64,000 bases of DNA from Enterobacter oligotrophicus (GTDB taxonomy: Bacteria; Pseudomonadota; Gammaproteobacteria; Enterobacterales; Enterobacteriaceae), in assembly GCF_009176645.1 (NCBI RefSeq), contig NZ_AP019007.1:3906001-3970000 (forward strand), given 5' to 3'. Under the pieces are notes generated by a model, which saw nothing but the letters and a program-made list of their open reading frames with translations, was not told the origin of the DNA and did no database searches. Shown here in pieces: positions 9,230 through 18,601 of this stretch (positions within the stretch are counted from its first letter, which is position 1; every line of letters starts with the position of its first letter). A program made the translations under genes and the position numbers.

Positions 9230-10288
9230 ATGCTGGAACTCAATTTCACCCAGACGCTGGGCAACCACTGCCTGACGCTAAACGAAACGCTGCCGGCGAG
9301 CGGCATTACTGCCATTTTTGGCGTATCCGGCGCGGGGAAAACATCACTCATCAATGCGATTAGCGGCCTGACGCGTCCCCAGTCCGGGCGCATTGTGTTG
9401 AATAACCGCGTCTTAAATGACGTAGAGCACAAGATTTACCTGTCACCGGATAAACGCCGTATCGGGTATGTATTTCAGGATGCGCGATTATTCCCGCACT
9501 ACAGCGTGCGCGGCAATCTGCGTTATGGCATGGCGAAAAGTATGGCCGGGCAGTTTAATAAGCTGGTGGCGCTGCTGGGCATTGAATCTTTGCTCGACAG
9601 GCTGCCATCCTCGCTTTCCGGCGGTGAAAAACAGCGTGTGGCGATTGGCCGTGCGCTGTTGACCGCGCCGGAATTGTTGCTGCTCGATGAACCGCTGGCC
9701 TCGCTGGATATTCCGCGTAAGCGAGAGCTGCTGCCGTATCTTCAACGTCTGGCGCGCGAAATCAATATCCCGATGCTGTATGTCAGCCACTCGCTGGATG
9801 AAATTTTGCATCTGGCCGACAAGGTACTGGTGCTGGAGAACGGCAACGTTAAGGCGTTCGGTAATCTGGAAGAGGTATGGGGCAGCAGTGTGATGCATCC
9901 GTGGCTACCCAAAGAGCAGCAGAGCAGCATACTGAAGGTGAATGTGCTGGAGCACCACCCGCACTACGCCATGACCGCACTGGCGCTGGGCGATCAGCAT
10001 TTGTGGGTAAATAAGATTGATAAACCGCTGCAATCTGCGCTGCGCATTCGCATTCAGGCATCAGATGTCTCTCTGGTGTTGCAGCCACCGCTGCAAACCA
10101 GCATCCGAAATATTCTCCGCGCCAAAGTTGCGCAATGCTTTGATGACAATGGCCAGGTCGAAGTGCAACTGGAGGTCGGCAGCAAGACGCTCTGGGCGCG
10201 CATCAGCCCGTGGGCCAGAGATGAGTTAGGGATCAAACCTGGCCTGTGGCTTTACGCGCAAATCAAGAGCGTCTCCATTACCACCTGA
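9230..10288 (+). CDS. modC: Molybdate ABC transporter ATPase ModC
   Basis: Energises molybdate uptake. It is 352 residues, as in E. coli. The ABC domain has Walker [10 protein letters not shown] (residues 31-39), a Q-loop [10 protein letters not shown], signature [15 protein letters not shown] and Walker [13 protein letters not shown] with the H-loop VSHSLDE. The last third is a TOBE/Mop domain ([20 protein letters not shown]) thought to give molybdate feedback. It is convergent with ybhA and the two stop codons are directly adjacent, with no base between them. Confidence 0.97.
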   Translation: MLELNFTQTLGNHCLTLNETLPASGITAIFGVSGAGKTSLINAISGLTRPQSGRIVLNNRVLNDVEHKIYLSPDKRRIGYVFQDARLFPHYSVRGNLRYGMAKSMAGQFNKLVALLGIESLLDRLPSSLSGGEKQRVAIGRALLTAPELLLLDEPLASLDIPRKRELLPYLQRLAREINIPMLYVSHSLDEILHLADKVLVLENGNVKAFGNLEEVWGSSVMHPWLPKEQQSSILKVNVLEHHPHYAMTALALGDQHLWVNKIDKPLQSALRIRIQASDVSLVLQPPLQTSIRNILRAKVAQCFDDNGQVEVQLEVGSKTLWARISPWARDELGIKPGLWLYAQIKSVSITT

Positions 10289-11107
10289 TTACAGCAGGTG
10301 CGTATAAATATACTGTGCGATGCTGTCGGTAGTGTTATCGCCAATCACCACGTTAGCGCGCGCTTTCACTGCGTCATCGGCGTTGCCCATCGCCACGCCT
10401 GTACCGGCGGCTTCCAGCATGCTGATGTCGTTATAGTTATCGCCAAAGGCAATCACGTCCTGCATCGACCAGCCCTGTGATTCCACAAACTGCGTCAGGC
10501 GTTTGCCTTTGCTGTTGCCTTTGCGGGCAATATCGACCTGATCGTGCCAGGACCACTCACACTCCAGGCCCAGCGTCTGCTCCACATGTTTCGCGAAGAT
10601 ATTCAGTTTGGTGGTGTCTTCATCCGTCAGGGCAAATTTCCAGATAGCCTCGACGTCTTCAGCCGCCTGGCGCAGAGAAGAGACCTGAGTAAAGACCGGA
10701 CGCTGCGCTTCCGGCAGTGACAACGCCCAGTTGCTGGTGCGGATCACATGGCCCGTTGGGCGCTCATACACCATTGCGTTATCCACATACATCAGGCCGT
10801 GAATGGCGTGTTCATCGAGCAGATCAATCAATTGCAGCGCCTGAGGAACCGGCAGCGGATCGGACTCTAAAACCTTTTTTGCCTGATAATCATACAAATA
10901 GGTGCCATTACAACAAATTGCAGGTGTATCCAGCGCCAGTGCCTGATAAAAAGGATGAATGGCAACGTGATGTCGACCCGTTACGATAAGGAGTTGATAT
11001 CCCACTTCCTTTGCGCGCTTAAGCGCTTCGAGAGAAGAGGGGAGCAGGGTTTTCTGAGGCGTAAGCAGTGTTCCGTCTAAATCCAGTGCAATCACACGCG
11101 AGGTCAT
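10289..11107 (-). CDS. ybhA: HAD-family phosphatase YbhA (pyridoxal phosphatase)
   Basis: Cytoplasmic Cof-type haloacid dehalogenase phosphatase of 272 residues, the same length as E. coli YbhA, which dephosphorylates pyridoxal 5'-phosphate and other sugar phosphates. HAD motif I is ALDLDGTLL with nucleophile Asp9 and acid/base Asp11; motif II is LLIVTGR; the C-terminal motif IV is FGDNYNDISML. The cap domain lies between motifs II and III. Transcribed alone against modC. Substrate is taken from the E. coli orthologue. Confidence 0.93.
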   Translation of the reverse strand: MTSRVIALDLDGTLLTPQKTLLPSSLEALKRAKEVGYQLLIVTGRHHVAIHPFYQALALDTPAICCNGTYLYDYQAKKVLESDPLPVPQALQLIDLLDEHAIHGLMYVDNAMVYERPTGHVIRTSNWALSLPEAQRPVFTQVSSLRQAAEDVEAIWKFALTDEDTTKLNIFAKHVEQTLGLECEWSWHDQVDIARKGNSKGKRLTQFVESQGWSMQDVIAFGDNYNDISMLEAAGTGVAMGNADDAVKARANVVIGDNTTDSIAQYIYTHLL

Positions 11108-11247
11108 TTGTTCTTCCGGGTTAATGTTGAATTTAAGGTCTGATGGGATGGTACACCGAGAGAAGATCGCTGCAAAATTCCAGACTACAATTCAGCATTC
11201 GCCGTTAAAAATAATCACTATCACGCGCAGTGAGGAAAGGAGTATTC

Positions 11248-12243
11248 ATGAAACAAACCGTTTATACCGCCAGTCCTGAAAGTCAGCAGATCCACGTCTG
11301 GCGTTTGAATGCAGAAGGTTCACTCACGCTGGTTCAGGTTGTTGATGTTCCGGGGCAAGTTCAGCCAATGGTCGTCAGCCCGGATAAACGTTTTCTCTAT
11401 GTTGGCGTGCGCCCGGAGTTCCGCGTGCTGGCATACCGCATCTCCCCGGATGATGGCGCGCTGGCATATGCCGCAGAAGCGCCACTGCCGGGCAGCCCAA
11501 CCCATATTTCTACCGATCATAAAGGCAACTTTGTCTTCAGCGGCTCTTATAATGCCGGTTGCGTGAGCGTGACACGTCTTGATGACGGCATTCCGGTAGA
11601 AACCGTTGACGTGGTGGAAGGGCTGGAAGGCTGCCACTCTGCCAATATTTCCCCGGACAATCGCACGCTGTGGGTGCCTGCGCTGAAGCAGGATCGCATC
11701 TGTCTGTTTACCCTGAGCGATGATGGACACCTGGTGGCGCAGAATCCTGCTGAAGTGACCACCGTTGAGGGGGCTGGCCCGCGCCATATGGTTTTCCATC
11801 CGAACCAGCAGTATGCCTACGTGGTGAATGAGCTGAACAGCTCAGTGGATGTGTGGGAATTGCGCGATCCGAACGGCCAGATTGAGTGCGTGCAGACGCT
11901 GGATATGATGCCATCTGATTTCTCAGATACCCGCTGGGCAGCGGATATTCACATCACGCCGGATGGCCGTCACCTGTATGCCTGCGACCGCACCTCCAGC
12001 CTGATTACGGTGTTCAGCGTCTCCGAAGACGGTAGCGTGCTGGCGATTGAAGGATTCCAGCCAACGGAGACTCAGCCACGTGGCTTTAATATCGATCACA
12101 GCGGTAAGTTCCTGATTGCGGCGGGGCAAAAATCTCACCATATCGCGCTGTACGAAATCAAGGGCGAGCAGGGCTTGCTGGAAGAGAAAGGACGCTATGC
12201 TGTCGGTCAGGGACCAATGTGGGTGGTGGTTAACGCGCACTAA
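11248..12243 (+). CDS. pgl: 6-phosphogluconolactonase
   Basis: Hydrolyses 6-phosphogluconolactone in the oxidative pentose phosphate pathway. With the ATG at 11248 it is 331 residues, exactly the E. coli Pgl (YbhE) length. It belongs to the seven-bladed beta-propeller type of lactonase; repeated blade motifs such as [32 protein letters not shown] and [14 protein letters not shown] are visible. A GTG 18 bases upstream is in frame, but GAGGAAAGGAG lies between the two, so it serves the ATG at 11248. It ends at a strong terminator. Confidence 0.97.
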   Translation: MKQTVYTASPESQQIHVWRLNAEGSLTLVQVVDVPGQVQPMVVSPDKRFLYVGVRPEFRVLAYRISPDDGALAYAAEAPLPGSPTHISTDHKGNFVFSGSYNAGCVSVTRLDDGIPVETVDVVEGLEGCHSANISPDNRTLWVPALKQDRICLFTLSDDGHLVAQNPAEVTTVEGAGPRHMVFHPNQQYAYVVNELNSSVDVWELRDPNGQIECVQTLDMMPSDFSDTRWAADIHITPDGRHLYACDRTSSLITVFSVSEDGSVLAIEGFQPTETQPRGFNIDHSGKFLIAAGQKSHHIALYEIKGEQGLLEEKGRYAVGQGPMWVVVNAH

Positions 12244-12255
12244 GCGGCTTAAAAC

Positions 12256-12283
12256 AAAAAACCTCGCGAATGCGAGGTTTTTT
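12256..12283 (+). terminator. Terminator of pgl
   Basis: Stem ACCTCGC/GCGAGGT flanked by an A run and a T run, with loop GAAT, 12 bases past the pgl stop. It could act in both directions and may also serve ybhC. Confidence 0.9.
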
Positions 12284-12285
12284 AT

Positions 12286-12357
12286 GCCCGGTGGCATTGC
12301 GTTTACCGGGCCTACGGTTTGTGTAGGCCGGATAAGGCGAAGCCGCCACCCGGCAAA
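12286..12357. repeat. BIME: two inverted REP elements
   Basis: GCCCGGTGGCATTGCGTTTA followed by CCGGGCCTAC faces GTAGGCCGGATAAGGCGAAG followed by CCGCCACCCGGC. This is the typical paired REP arrangement, between the convergent ends of pgl and ybhC. Confidence 0.9.
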
Positions 12358-12365
12358 AGGGCATC

Positions 12366-13649
12366 TTACTGCTTCGGCTCAGCAACCACTTTGCTACCCA
12401 GACCGCGGTTGTTGTATTCCCACATGCGGTTAAAGTTAGCGTCGTTCAGGTTGCGCTGCACGTTACCTTTGTCATCCACCGCGCCGGTATTGCCGGAGAA
12501 AGGACGTTTGGAGATTGCAGCATCTGCCCACGGCTTCGCCAGGTTGAAGCCTTCGTTGATCACGCTGTCGCGGATCACAACCTGTCCGTTAGTGGCAGAG
12601 TCCACATCCAGAGAGCGACCCAGTTGCGCTACACCCTCACCGGAAGCGTTAAAACGGCTGTTGACCGCGAGGAAGCCATAGAAGAGGTTAGACTGGGTTG
12701 CCGGCGCAAACACATAACCTTCCTGCTGGGTACGCGAATTCACCACGCGGAAATCGGTGTTATCAAATACCACCGCGCCACGACCAGACACGAGGTCCAC
12801 GTCGCCTTCAACATAGCTGTTGGTCACCAGAGTACGCGTCAGACGGTTGTTCTGCAGGGTATTCTGCACGCCGCTGTTGGTCACAAAGAAGGTGTTCTGG
12901 CGACCCAGAATGTTCACGTTGTTAATCTGCACTTTGTCGCCATCGCTACGCAGCGCCACAGCCTGGTGGTTGCCTGCGTCAACGCTGTCGCCCAGGGTAT
13001 TCTGGATGGTCAGGTTCTGCAGTTGCAGGCCGTTGTTTTGTGACCAGAAGACAGCAGAGCAGAGTAGGCCCACGGTCGCGGTGCGCTTGCTCTGGCAGTT
13101 ATCAAACATATACCACGCCGGTTTACCAGGCATGTATTTACCCGCCGGGTTCACCAGACGACGCCAGGTGGTGCTGTCGATTTCAGAATCAATCGCCAGG
13201 CCAATTTTCACGTCGATCGCTTTTTCGCCCAGACCGTACAGAGTAATACTGCCCGGCGCGGCAGGCACGTAAACGGTCCCTTCATATTCACCTGGCAGAA
13301 TTGCGATGTACTGACGAGATGCGCTGTGTTTGGTGATCGCCGCATCAACCGCCGCCTGAATGGAGGTATGCGTCACGCCCTGTGTCCCTGCCGGTCCAAC
13401 CACGAAGTCAGGTTGCTTAGGCAGGTTAACAGAAGACGGCGTCCACGGTGCAGCGTTCGGGTCCATCGCCGTAAAGTAGCGCGCCTGGGTGAAGTTTTTT
13501 GCTTCATCAGCGGACAAAATCGGGCGGGATGCTGTACCCGGAGCAACCTGCTCAGACGGCCGCTGATCCGGTGGTGTTGAGCTGCAAGCGGATAAAGTCA
13601 CGCCAAAGGCGAGTGCCAACGCCAGACGGGAAATCCTGGAAATGTTCAA
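12366..13649 (-). CDS. ybhC: YbhC, pectinesterase-fold outer membrane lipoprotein
   Basis: Lipoprotein of 427 residues, as in E. coli YbhC. The signal peptide ends in a lipobox LSAC at about residues 19-22, followed by SSTPPDQRP, with no Asp at +2, so outer membrane sorting is expected. The rest is a right-handed beta-helix of the carbohydrate esterase 8 family (VNNVN/NTFFVTNSGVQNTLQN and VEGDVDLVSGRGAVVFDN with the Asp of the esterase motif). E. coli YbhC has been reported to act as an acyl-CoA thioesterase rather than a pectin esterase, so the real substrate is open. Convergent with pgl, divergent from hutI. Confidence 0.9.
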   Translation of the reverse strand: MNISRISRLALALAFGVTLSACSSTPPDQRPSEQVAPGTASRPILSADEAKNFTQARYFTAMDPNAAPWTPSSVNLPKQPDFVVGPAGTQGVTHTSIQAAVDAAITKHSASRQYIAILPGEYEGTVYVPAAPGSITLYGLGEKAIDVKIGLAIDSEIDSTTWRRLVNPAGKYMPGKPAWYMFDNCQSKRTATVGLLCSAVFWSQNNGLQLQNLTIQNTLGDSVDAGNHQAVALRSDGDKVQINNVNILGRQNTFFVTNSGVQNTLQNNRLTRTLVTNSYVEGDVDLVSGRGAVVFDNTDFRVVNSRTQQEGYVFAPATQSNLFYGFLAVNSRFNASGEGVAQLGRSLDVDSATNGQVVIRDSVINEGFNLAKPWADAAISKRPFSGNTGAVDDKGNVQRNLNDANFNRMWEYNNRGLGSKVVAEPKQ

Positions 13650-13753
13650 GATAGAGCTCCTGGGTATGCAAGTCTTATTGGGATAGACGAAATAGCCTGC
13701 TTTTTTATACTAAGTTGAGCGAAACGGGAAGATAAAAAGGGTAAAAGTTGCAT

Positions 13754-13776
13754 TTTCCCGCCGGGGAGGCGGGAAA
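13754..13776. other. Perfect 9-bp inverted repeat between ybhC and hutI
   Basis: TTTCCCGCC and GGCGGGAAA flank a 5-base loop. No T run follows on either strand, so it is not a standard terminator. It lies in the divergent promoter region. Confidence 0.5.
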
Positions 13777-13812
13777 GTCATCACAAATAAATAACATTTT
13801 CCACAAAGGCGG

Positions 13813-13857
13813 TTGACAGCAACGGGCAGATGAAAATAAATGTCTATACAACCCATG
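13813..13857 (+). promoter_or_regulatory. hutIGC promoter and HutC-type operator
   Basis: A consensus -35 TTGACA lies at 13813-13818. A -10-like AATAAA follows after 16 bases. TGTCTATACAA at 13841-13851 matches the core of the stronger HutC-type operator before hutU. The predicted transcript would start near 13847, inside the operator. Confidence 0.7.
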
Positions 13858-13872
13858 ACAAGTGGAAGGCTC

Positions 13873-15096
13873 ATGCAGCAGCTTCATCCGGACGATCTGA
13901 TATGGCGCAACGCGCGACTGGCAACGATGGACCCCGCCCATACCGCCCCTTACGGAATGGCAGAGTCGTCTGCCATTGTCGTTCGCGGACAAACCATCCT
14001 GGCCGTTCTTCCTGAGTCTGACGTTCCTGCCGGGCACAGCAAGGTTGTTGACCTTCAGGGACGGCTGGTGACGCCAGGACTTATCGACTGCCACACCCAT
14101 CTGATTTTTGGTGGCAACCGCGCAGCAGAATGGGAGCAGCGGCTGAACGGCGTCTCTTATCAAGCTATCAGTGCGCAGGGCGGAGGGATTAACGCCACCG
14201 TAACGGCCACCCGCAGCAGTTCGCCGGACACCTTGCAGGAGCTGGCACAGCGTCGTCTGCAGCGTCTGATGAACGAGGGTGTGACAACCATTGAAATTAA
14301 ATCCGGATACGGACTGAACGCCGATGCCGAAGAGAAAATGCTGCAGGTGGCGCGCCAGCTTGCCCGGAACAATCCGGTGGAAATCAGCCCAACGCTGCTT
14401 TCCGCCCATGCCGTACCGGCAGAGTATCGTCACGATCCGGATGCGTACCTTACGCTGGTGTGCGAGCAGATCATGCCTGCCCTCTGGCAAAAAGGGCTGT
14501 TCGACGCCGTAGATGTCTTTTGTGAAAACGTTGGTTTCACGCCATCGCAAACCGAGCGTGTTTTTCAGGCTGCCACGGCGCTAGGTATTCCTGTGAAAGG
14601 ACATGTGGAGCAACTGTCGAATCTGGGCGGTGCGGCGCTGGTCAGCCGCTTCAAAGGGCTTTCCGCCGATCATATTGAATATCTCGATGAGGCTGGCGTA
14701 CAGGCGATGGCGCAAAGCGGCACGGTCGCGGTGCTGCTACCCGGCGCGTTCTACTTTCTTCAGGAGCGCCAGCGGCCACCGGTTGAACAGCTCAGAAAGC
14801 AGGGGATACCCATCGCCGTTGCCACCGACTACAACCCCGGCACCAGCCCGTTTGCCAGCCTCCATCTGGCGATGAACATGGCCTGCGTGCAGTTTGGCCT
14901 GACGCCGGAAGAAGCCTGGGCTGGCGTGACGCGGCATGCCGCACAGGCGTTAGGGCGCGGAGCGACGCACGGGCAATTAAAGGCCGGATACGTGGCTGAT
15001 TTTATCGTCTGGGATGCGCACCATCCGGTTGAGATGGTCTACGAGCCGGGACGTAACCCACTTTATCAACGCATTTTCCGGGGAGAAGCCGTATGA
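13873..15096 (+). CDS. hutI: Imidazolonepropionase
   Basis: Third step of histidine degradation: hydrolyses 4-imidazolone-5-propionate to N-formimino-L-glutamate. Amidohydrolase-fold metalloenzyme; the metal-binding [14 protein letters not shown] has His74 and His76, and later [10 protein letters not shown] and [10 protein letters not shown] carry the other ligands and substrate loop. The frame is open from an ATG at 13840, but that start lies inside the HutC operator and at or before the predicted transcription start. The ATG at 13873, with GGAAGG before it, gives 407 residues, the usual HutI size. First gene of hutIGC; it overlaps hutG by 4 bases (ATGA). Start choice is an inference. Confidence 0.93.
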   Translation: MQQLHPDDLIWRNARLATMDPAHTAPYGMAESSAIVVRGQTILAVLPESDVPAGHSKVVDLQGRLVTPGLIDCHTHLIFGGNRAAEWEQRLNGVSYQAISAQGGGINATVTATRSSSPDTLQELAQRRLQRLMNEGVTTIEIKSGYGLNADAEEKMLQVARQLARNNPVEISPTLLSAHAVPAEYRHDPDAYLTLVCEQIMPALWQKGLFDAVDVFCENVGFTPSQTERVFQAATALGIPVKGHVEQLSNLGGAALVSRFKGLSADHIEYLDEAGVQAMAQSGTVAVLLPGAFYFLQERQRPPVEQLRKQGIPIAVATDYNPGTSPFASLHLAMNMACVQFGLTPEEAWAGVTRHAAQALGRGATHGQLKAGYVADFIVWDAHHPVEMVYEPGRNPLYQRIFRGEAV

Positions 15097-16040
15097 ATTT
15101 ATGGCGGGCGACTGCCGATCTGGTCTGGCAGGGGCGTGACGACAGCGTGGAAGGCAGCAATACAAAACGTATCTTCCAGACGATACAGCGCCGTGAGTCG
15201 TTTTCACCCGCGTCGTCAGGCATTGCGCTGATTGGTTTTGAGTCTGATGAAGGCGTAAAGCGCAACCACGGCAGGCCCGGTGCCATGCATGCGCCGGATG
15301 TGTTGCGTAAGGCGCTGGCGAATATGGCGAGCCACCAGGGGCACGAGCAGCTTGCGGATATGGGATCAATTTACGTTGAGGGCGATAATCTCGACGCTGC
15401 ACAGCGGGCGTTAAGCGATGCGGTAACGTCGTGCCAGCAGTCCGGTATGCGTACACTGGTGTTCGGTGGTGGACACGAAACGGCCTGGGCACATGGCCGT
15501 GGTGTGCTGGATGCGTTCCCGGACGACCGCGTTGCAATAATCAACCTTGATGCGCATCTTGACCTGCGCAACGCTGAACGCGCGACCTCCGGTACGCCGT
15601 TTCGCCAGCTCGCACAATACTGCGCTGCCCGGTCGCGTGAATTTCAGTACGCCTGCTTTGGGGTAAGCCGCGCGGCGAATACGCAGGCACTGTGGGACGA
15701 CGCTGAACGGTTGAAGGTTACGCTGGTGGACGATCTGCATTTCAGGCGCGATGCGTTATCTTCCCTTGAGGATGTCTTAGCCCAGGCCGATCGCGTCTAC
15801 CTCACCCTCGATCTGGATGTACTGCCCGCCGCGGAGATGCCCGCCGTTTCAGCACCTGCAGCGTTAGGTATTCCGGCACTGGATTTAATGCCGGTTATCG
15901 AACGCATCTGTCGCAGCGGAAAACTGCAGGCGGCCGATCTGGTAGAATTTAATCCGCACTACGACCGGGACGGACAAGGGGCACGGCTTGCCGCCCGCCT
16001 GGCCTGGCAAATTGCTCACTGGTGGGCATCACACATTTAA
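15093..16040 (+). CDS. hutG: Formimidoylglutamase
   Basis: Last step of the enteric histidine pathway: hydrolyses N-formimino-L-glutamate to glutamate and formamide. It is an arginase/agmatinase-family dimanganese enzyme of 315 residues. Metal-binding motifs are visible in order: [20 protein letters not shown] and [10 protein letters not shown], followed by the family's SAPAALGI. It begins within the hutI stop (ATGA overlap), so it is probably coupled to hutI. Because this enzyme type makes formamide directly, no formiminoglutamate deiminase is needed. Confidence 0.95.
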   Translation: MNLWRATADLVWQGRDDSVEGSNTKRIFQTIQRRESFSPASSGIALIGFESDEGVKRNHGRPGAMHAPDVLRKALANMASHQGHEQLADMGSIYVEGDNLDAAQRALSDAVTSCQQSGMRTLVFGGGHETAWAHGRGVLDAFPDDRVAIINLDAHLDLRNAERATSGTPFRQLAQYCAARSREFQYACFGVSRAANTQALWDDAERLKVTLVDDLHFRRDALSSLEDVLAQADRVYLTLDLDVLPAAEMPAVSAPAALGIPALDLMPVIERICRSGKLQAADLVEFNPHYDRDGQGARLAARLAWQIAHWWASHI

Positions 16041-16049
16041 GGAGTCACG

Positions 16050-16784
16050 ATGTTTTCACGCTCACCGCAGGAACAACCCGGCCCGCCTGCACCTTTTTAT
16101 GAAAAGGTGAAACAGGCGATCAGCGAAAAAATCGCAACCGGCGTCTGGCGTCCTCATGACCGCATTCCGTCGGAAGCCGATCTGGTGGCGCAGTTTGGCT
16201 TTAGCCGGATGACTATCAACCGGGCGCTGCGCGAACTCACCGATGAAGGGCTACTGGTACGTCTGCAGGGGGTGGGGACGTTTGTGGCGGAGCCAAAAGG
16301 ACAGTCGGCACTGTTTGAGATCCGCAGCATTGCCGATGAAATTGCCGCCCGAAACCATCAGCACCACTGCGAAGTGCTGGTGCTCGAAGAGACGCAGGCC
16401 AGCGCTGAACAGGCCGTAGAGCTGAACGTCAAAGAGGGAACCCGCATCTTTCATTCCGTGATGGTGCATTTTGAGAACGACATTCCGGTGCAGATTGAAG
16501 ATCGCTGCGTCAACGCGATTAGCGTGCCGGAGTATCTGGAGCAGGATTACACCCAGACCACGCCGCATGCGTATCTCTCGCTCGTCGCGCCGCTGACGGA
16601 AGGGGAGCATATTGTGGAAGCGGTGCTTGCCACGCCGCTGGAGTGCGAACTGTTGCGCATTAAGGAGCACGACCCGTGCCTGCTGATCCGCCGTCGCACC
16701 TGGTCTGCGTCACAGATTGTCTCTCACGCGAAACTCCTTTTCCCTGGTAACCGCTACCGGCTACAAGGCCACTTTATGTCATAA
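16050..16784 (+). CDS. hutC: Histidine utilisation repressor HutC
   Basis: GntR/HutC-family repressor, 244 residues, that releases DNA when urocanate is bound. An N-terminal winged helix-turn-helix (about residues 15-85: FYEKVKQAISEKIATGVW, IPSEADLVAQFGFSRMTINR) is followed by a UTRA effector domain. It ends the hutIGC unit, 9 bases after hutG with an AAGGAG site, and matching operators occur before hutI and hutU, so it represses its own operon as well as hutUH. Confidence 0.96.
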   Translation: MFSRSPQEQPGPPAPFYEKVKQAISEKIATGVWRPHDRIPSEADLVAQFGFSRMTINRALRELTDEGLLVRLQGVGTFVAEPKGQSALFEIRSIADEIAARNHQHHCEVLVLEETQASAEQAVELNVKEGTRIFHSVMVHFENDIPVQIEDRCVNAISVPEYLEQDYTQTTPHAYLSLVAPLTEGEHIVEAVLATPLECELLRIKEHDPCLLIRRRTWSASQIVSHAKLLFPGNRYRLQGHFMS

Positions 16785-16813
16785 GTTTTTAAAAGCGTGA
16801 TAGCTAACGCAAT

Positions 16814-16828
16814 ATAACAAAATTGTAT
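16814..16828. promoter_or_regulatory. NAC-type site upstream of hutUH
   Basis: ATAACAAAATTGTAT fits the Klebsiella NAC consensus ATA-N6-TnGTAT at every specified base. In Klebsiella, NAC activates hutUH under nitrogen limitation from a site in this position. Confidence 0.75.
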
Positions 16829-16857
16829 CTTTTTTGTTAAATTCAGCCTTGTGTGTG

Positions 16858-16871
16858 CTTGTCTATACAAG
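16858..16871. promoter_or_regulatory. HutC operator of hutUH
   Basis: CTTGTCTATACAAG is a 14-base near-palindrome. Its TGTCTATACAA core recurs before hutI. It overlaps a plausible -10 hexamer TATACA at 16864-16869. Confidence 0.85.
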
Positions 16872-16912
16872 TATATCTTAATACACCATCTGTCCCGTAT
16901 GAGGAGCACACA

Positions 16913-18601
16913 ATGTCGTCAGGTAAATACCGCCAGCAGGATGTCCGCGCCCCGCGCGGCACCACGCTTACCGCAAAAAGCTGGCTCACTGAAGCACCGC
17001 TGCGCATGTTGATGAACAACCTTGATCCTGAGGTGGCGGAAAATCCCCATGAACTGGTGGTCTATGGCGGCATCGGCCGCGCCGCGCGCAACTGGGAATG
17101 CTATGACGCCATTGTAGAAGCGCTTACCCGTCTGGAAAACGACGAAACCCTGCTGGTGCAATCCGGCAAACCGGTCGGCGTGTTTAAAACCCACAACAAC
17201 GCACCGCGCGTGCTGATTGCTAACTCTAACCTGGTGCCGCACTGGGCAACCTGGGAACACTTCAACGAGCTGGACGCCAAAGGGCTGGCGATGTACGGCC
17301 AGATGACGGCGGGGAGCTGGATCTACATTGGCAGCCAGGGGATTGTGCAGGGCACCTACGAAACCTTCGTGGAAGCCGGTCGCCAGCACTATAACGGCTC
17401 GCTGAAAGGCCGCTGGGTGCTGACTGCGGGCTTAGGCGGGATGGGCGGCGCACAGCCGCTGGCTGCAACCCTCGCCGGAGCCTGTTCACTGAATATTGAG
17501 TGCCAGCAGAGCCGCATCGATTTCCGTCTGCGAACTCGCTACGTGGACGAACAGGCGGATAATCTGGATGACGCACTGGCACGCATTCAAAAATACACGT
17601 CTGACGGTAAAGCGGTGTCGATTGCCCTGTGCGGCAACGCGGCGGACATTCTTCCTGAGCTTGTTGCCCGCGGCGTGCGCCCGGACCTCGTCACCGACCA
17701 GACCAGCGCCCACGATCCGCTCCACGGCTATCTGCCAAAAGGCTGGACGTGGGAAGAATACCAGCAAAAAGCGGAAACCGACCCGGAAGGCACGGTACTT
17801 GCCGCTAAACGTTCGATGGCGGAGCACGTCTCCGCGATGCTGGCTTTTAGCCAGATGGGCATTCCGACCTTTGACTACGGCAACAATATTCGCCAGATGG
17901 CAAAAGAGATGGGCGTGACCCACGCCTTCGACTTCCCCGGATTCGTGCCTGCCTATATTCGCCCGCTGTTTTGCCGCGGCATTGGCCCGTTCCGCTGGGT
18001 GGCGCTCTCTGGCGATCCGGAAGATATCTACAAAACCGACGCGAAAGTCAAAGAGATCGTCGCCGACGATGAACACCTGCACCACTGGCTGGATATGGCC
18101 CGCGAGCGCATTAACTTCCAGGGCTTACCGGCGCGTATCTGCTGGGTAGGGCTGGAGTGGCGGCAAAAACTGGGCCTGGCCTTTAACGAAATGGTGCGCA
18201 GCGGCGAAGTTTCCGCGCCGATTGTTATCGGTCGCGACCACCTGGACTCCGGCTCCGTCGCCAGCCCGAACCGTGAAACCGAAGCCATGCGTGACGGCTC
18301 TGACGCCGTGTCCGACTGGCCGTTGCTCAATGCACTGTTGAATACCGCCAGCGGCGCGACCTGGGTATCGCTACACCACGGCGGTGGGGTGGGGATGGGT
18401 TTCTCCCAGCATTCGGGGATGGTTATTGTTTGCGATGGAACGGACGACGCGGCCGCGCGTATCGCGCGCGTGCTGCACAACGACCCGGCAACTGGCGTGA
18501 TGCGTCACGCGGATGCGGGTTACGAGATTGCGATTGACTGTGCCAAAGAGCAGGGGCTAAACCTGCCGATGATCCCTGCCACACAAGGAAAGCATAAATG
18601 A
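16913..18601 (+). CDS. hutU: Urocanate hydratase
   Basis: Second step of histidine degradation: adds water to urocanate to give 4-imidazolone-5-propionate, using tightly bound NAD+ as an electrophile. The ATG at 16913 follows GAGGAG and gives 562 residues, the usual length; the frame is open 20 codons further up, but those lie in the operator region. Typical HutU segments are present: [29 protein letters not shown] (nucleotide-binding), and the active-site stretch [20 protein letters not shown]. It overlaps hutH by 4 bases. Confidence 0.97.
   Translation: MSSGKYRQQDVRAPRGTTLTAKSWLTEAPLRMLMNNLDPEVAENPHELVVYGGIGRAARNWECYDAIVEALTRLENDETLLVQSGKPVGVFKTHNNAPRVLIANSNLVPHWATWEHFNELDAKGLAMYGQMTAGSWIYIGSQGIVQGTYETFVEAGRQHYNGSLKGRWVLTAGLGGMGGAQPLAATLAGACSLNIECQQSRIDFRLRTRYVDEQADNLDDALARIQKYTSDGKAVSIALCGNAADILPELVARGVRPDLVTDQTSAHDPLHGYLPKGWTWEEYQQKAETDPEGTVLAAKRSMAEHVSAMLAFSQMGIPTFDYGNNIRQMAKEMGVTHAFDFPGFVPAYIRPLFCRGIGPFRWVALSGDPEDIYKTDAKVKEIVADDEHLHHWLDMARERINFQGLPARICWVGLEWRQKLGLAFNEMVRSGEVSAPIVIGRDHLDSGSVASPNRETEAMRDGSDAVSDWPLLNALLNTASGATWVSLHHGGGVGMGFSQHSGMVIVCDGTDDAAARIARVLHNDPATGVMRHADAGYEIAIDCAKEQGLNLPMIPATQGKHK

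Noticed and set aside
13705..14550. A 281-codon open frame on the minus strand opposite hutI.
   Set aside because: It lies fully against the conserved hutI frame and its promoter, has no ribosome site and resembles no family. High-GC antisense shadow.
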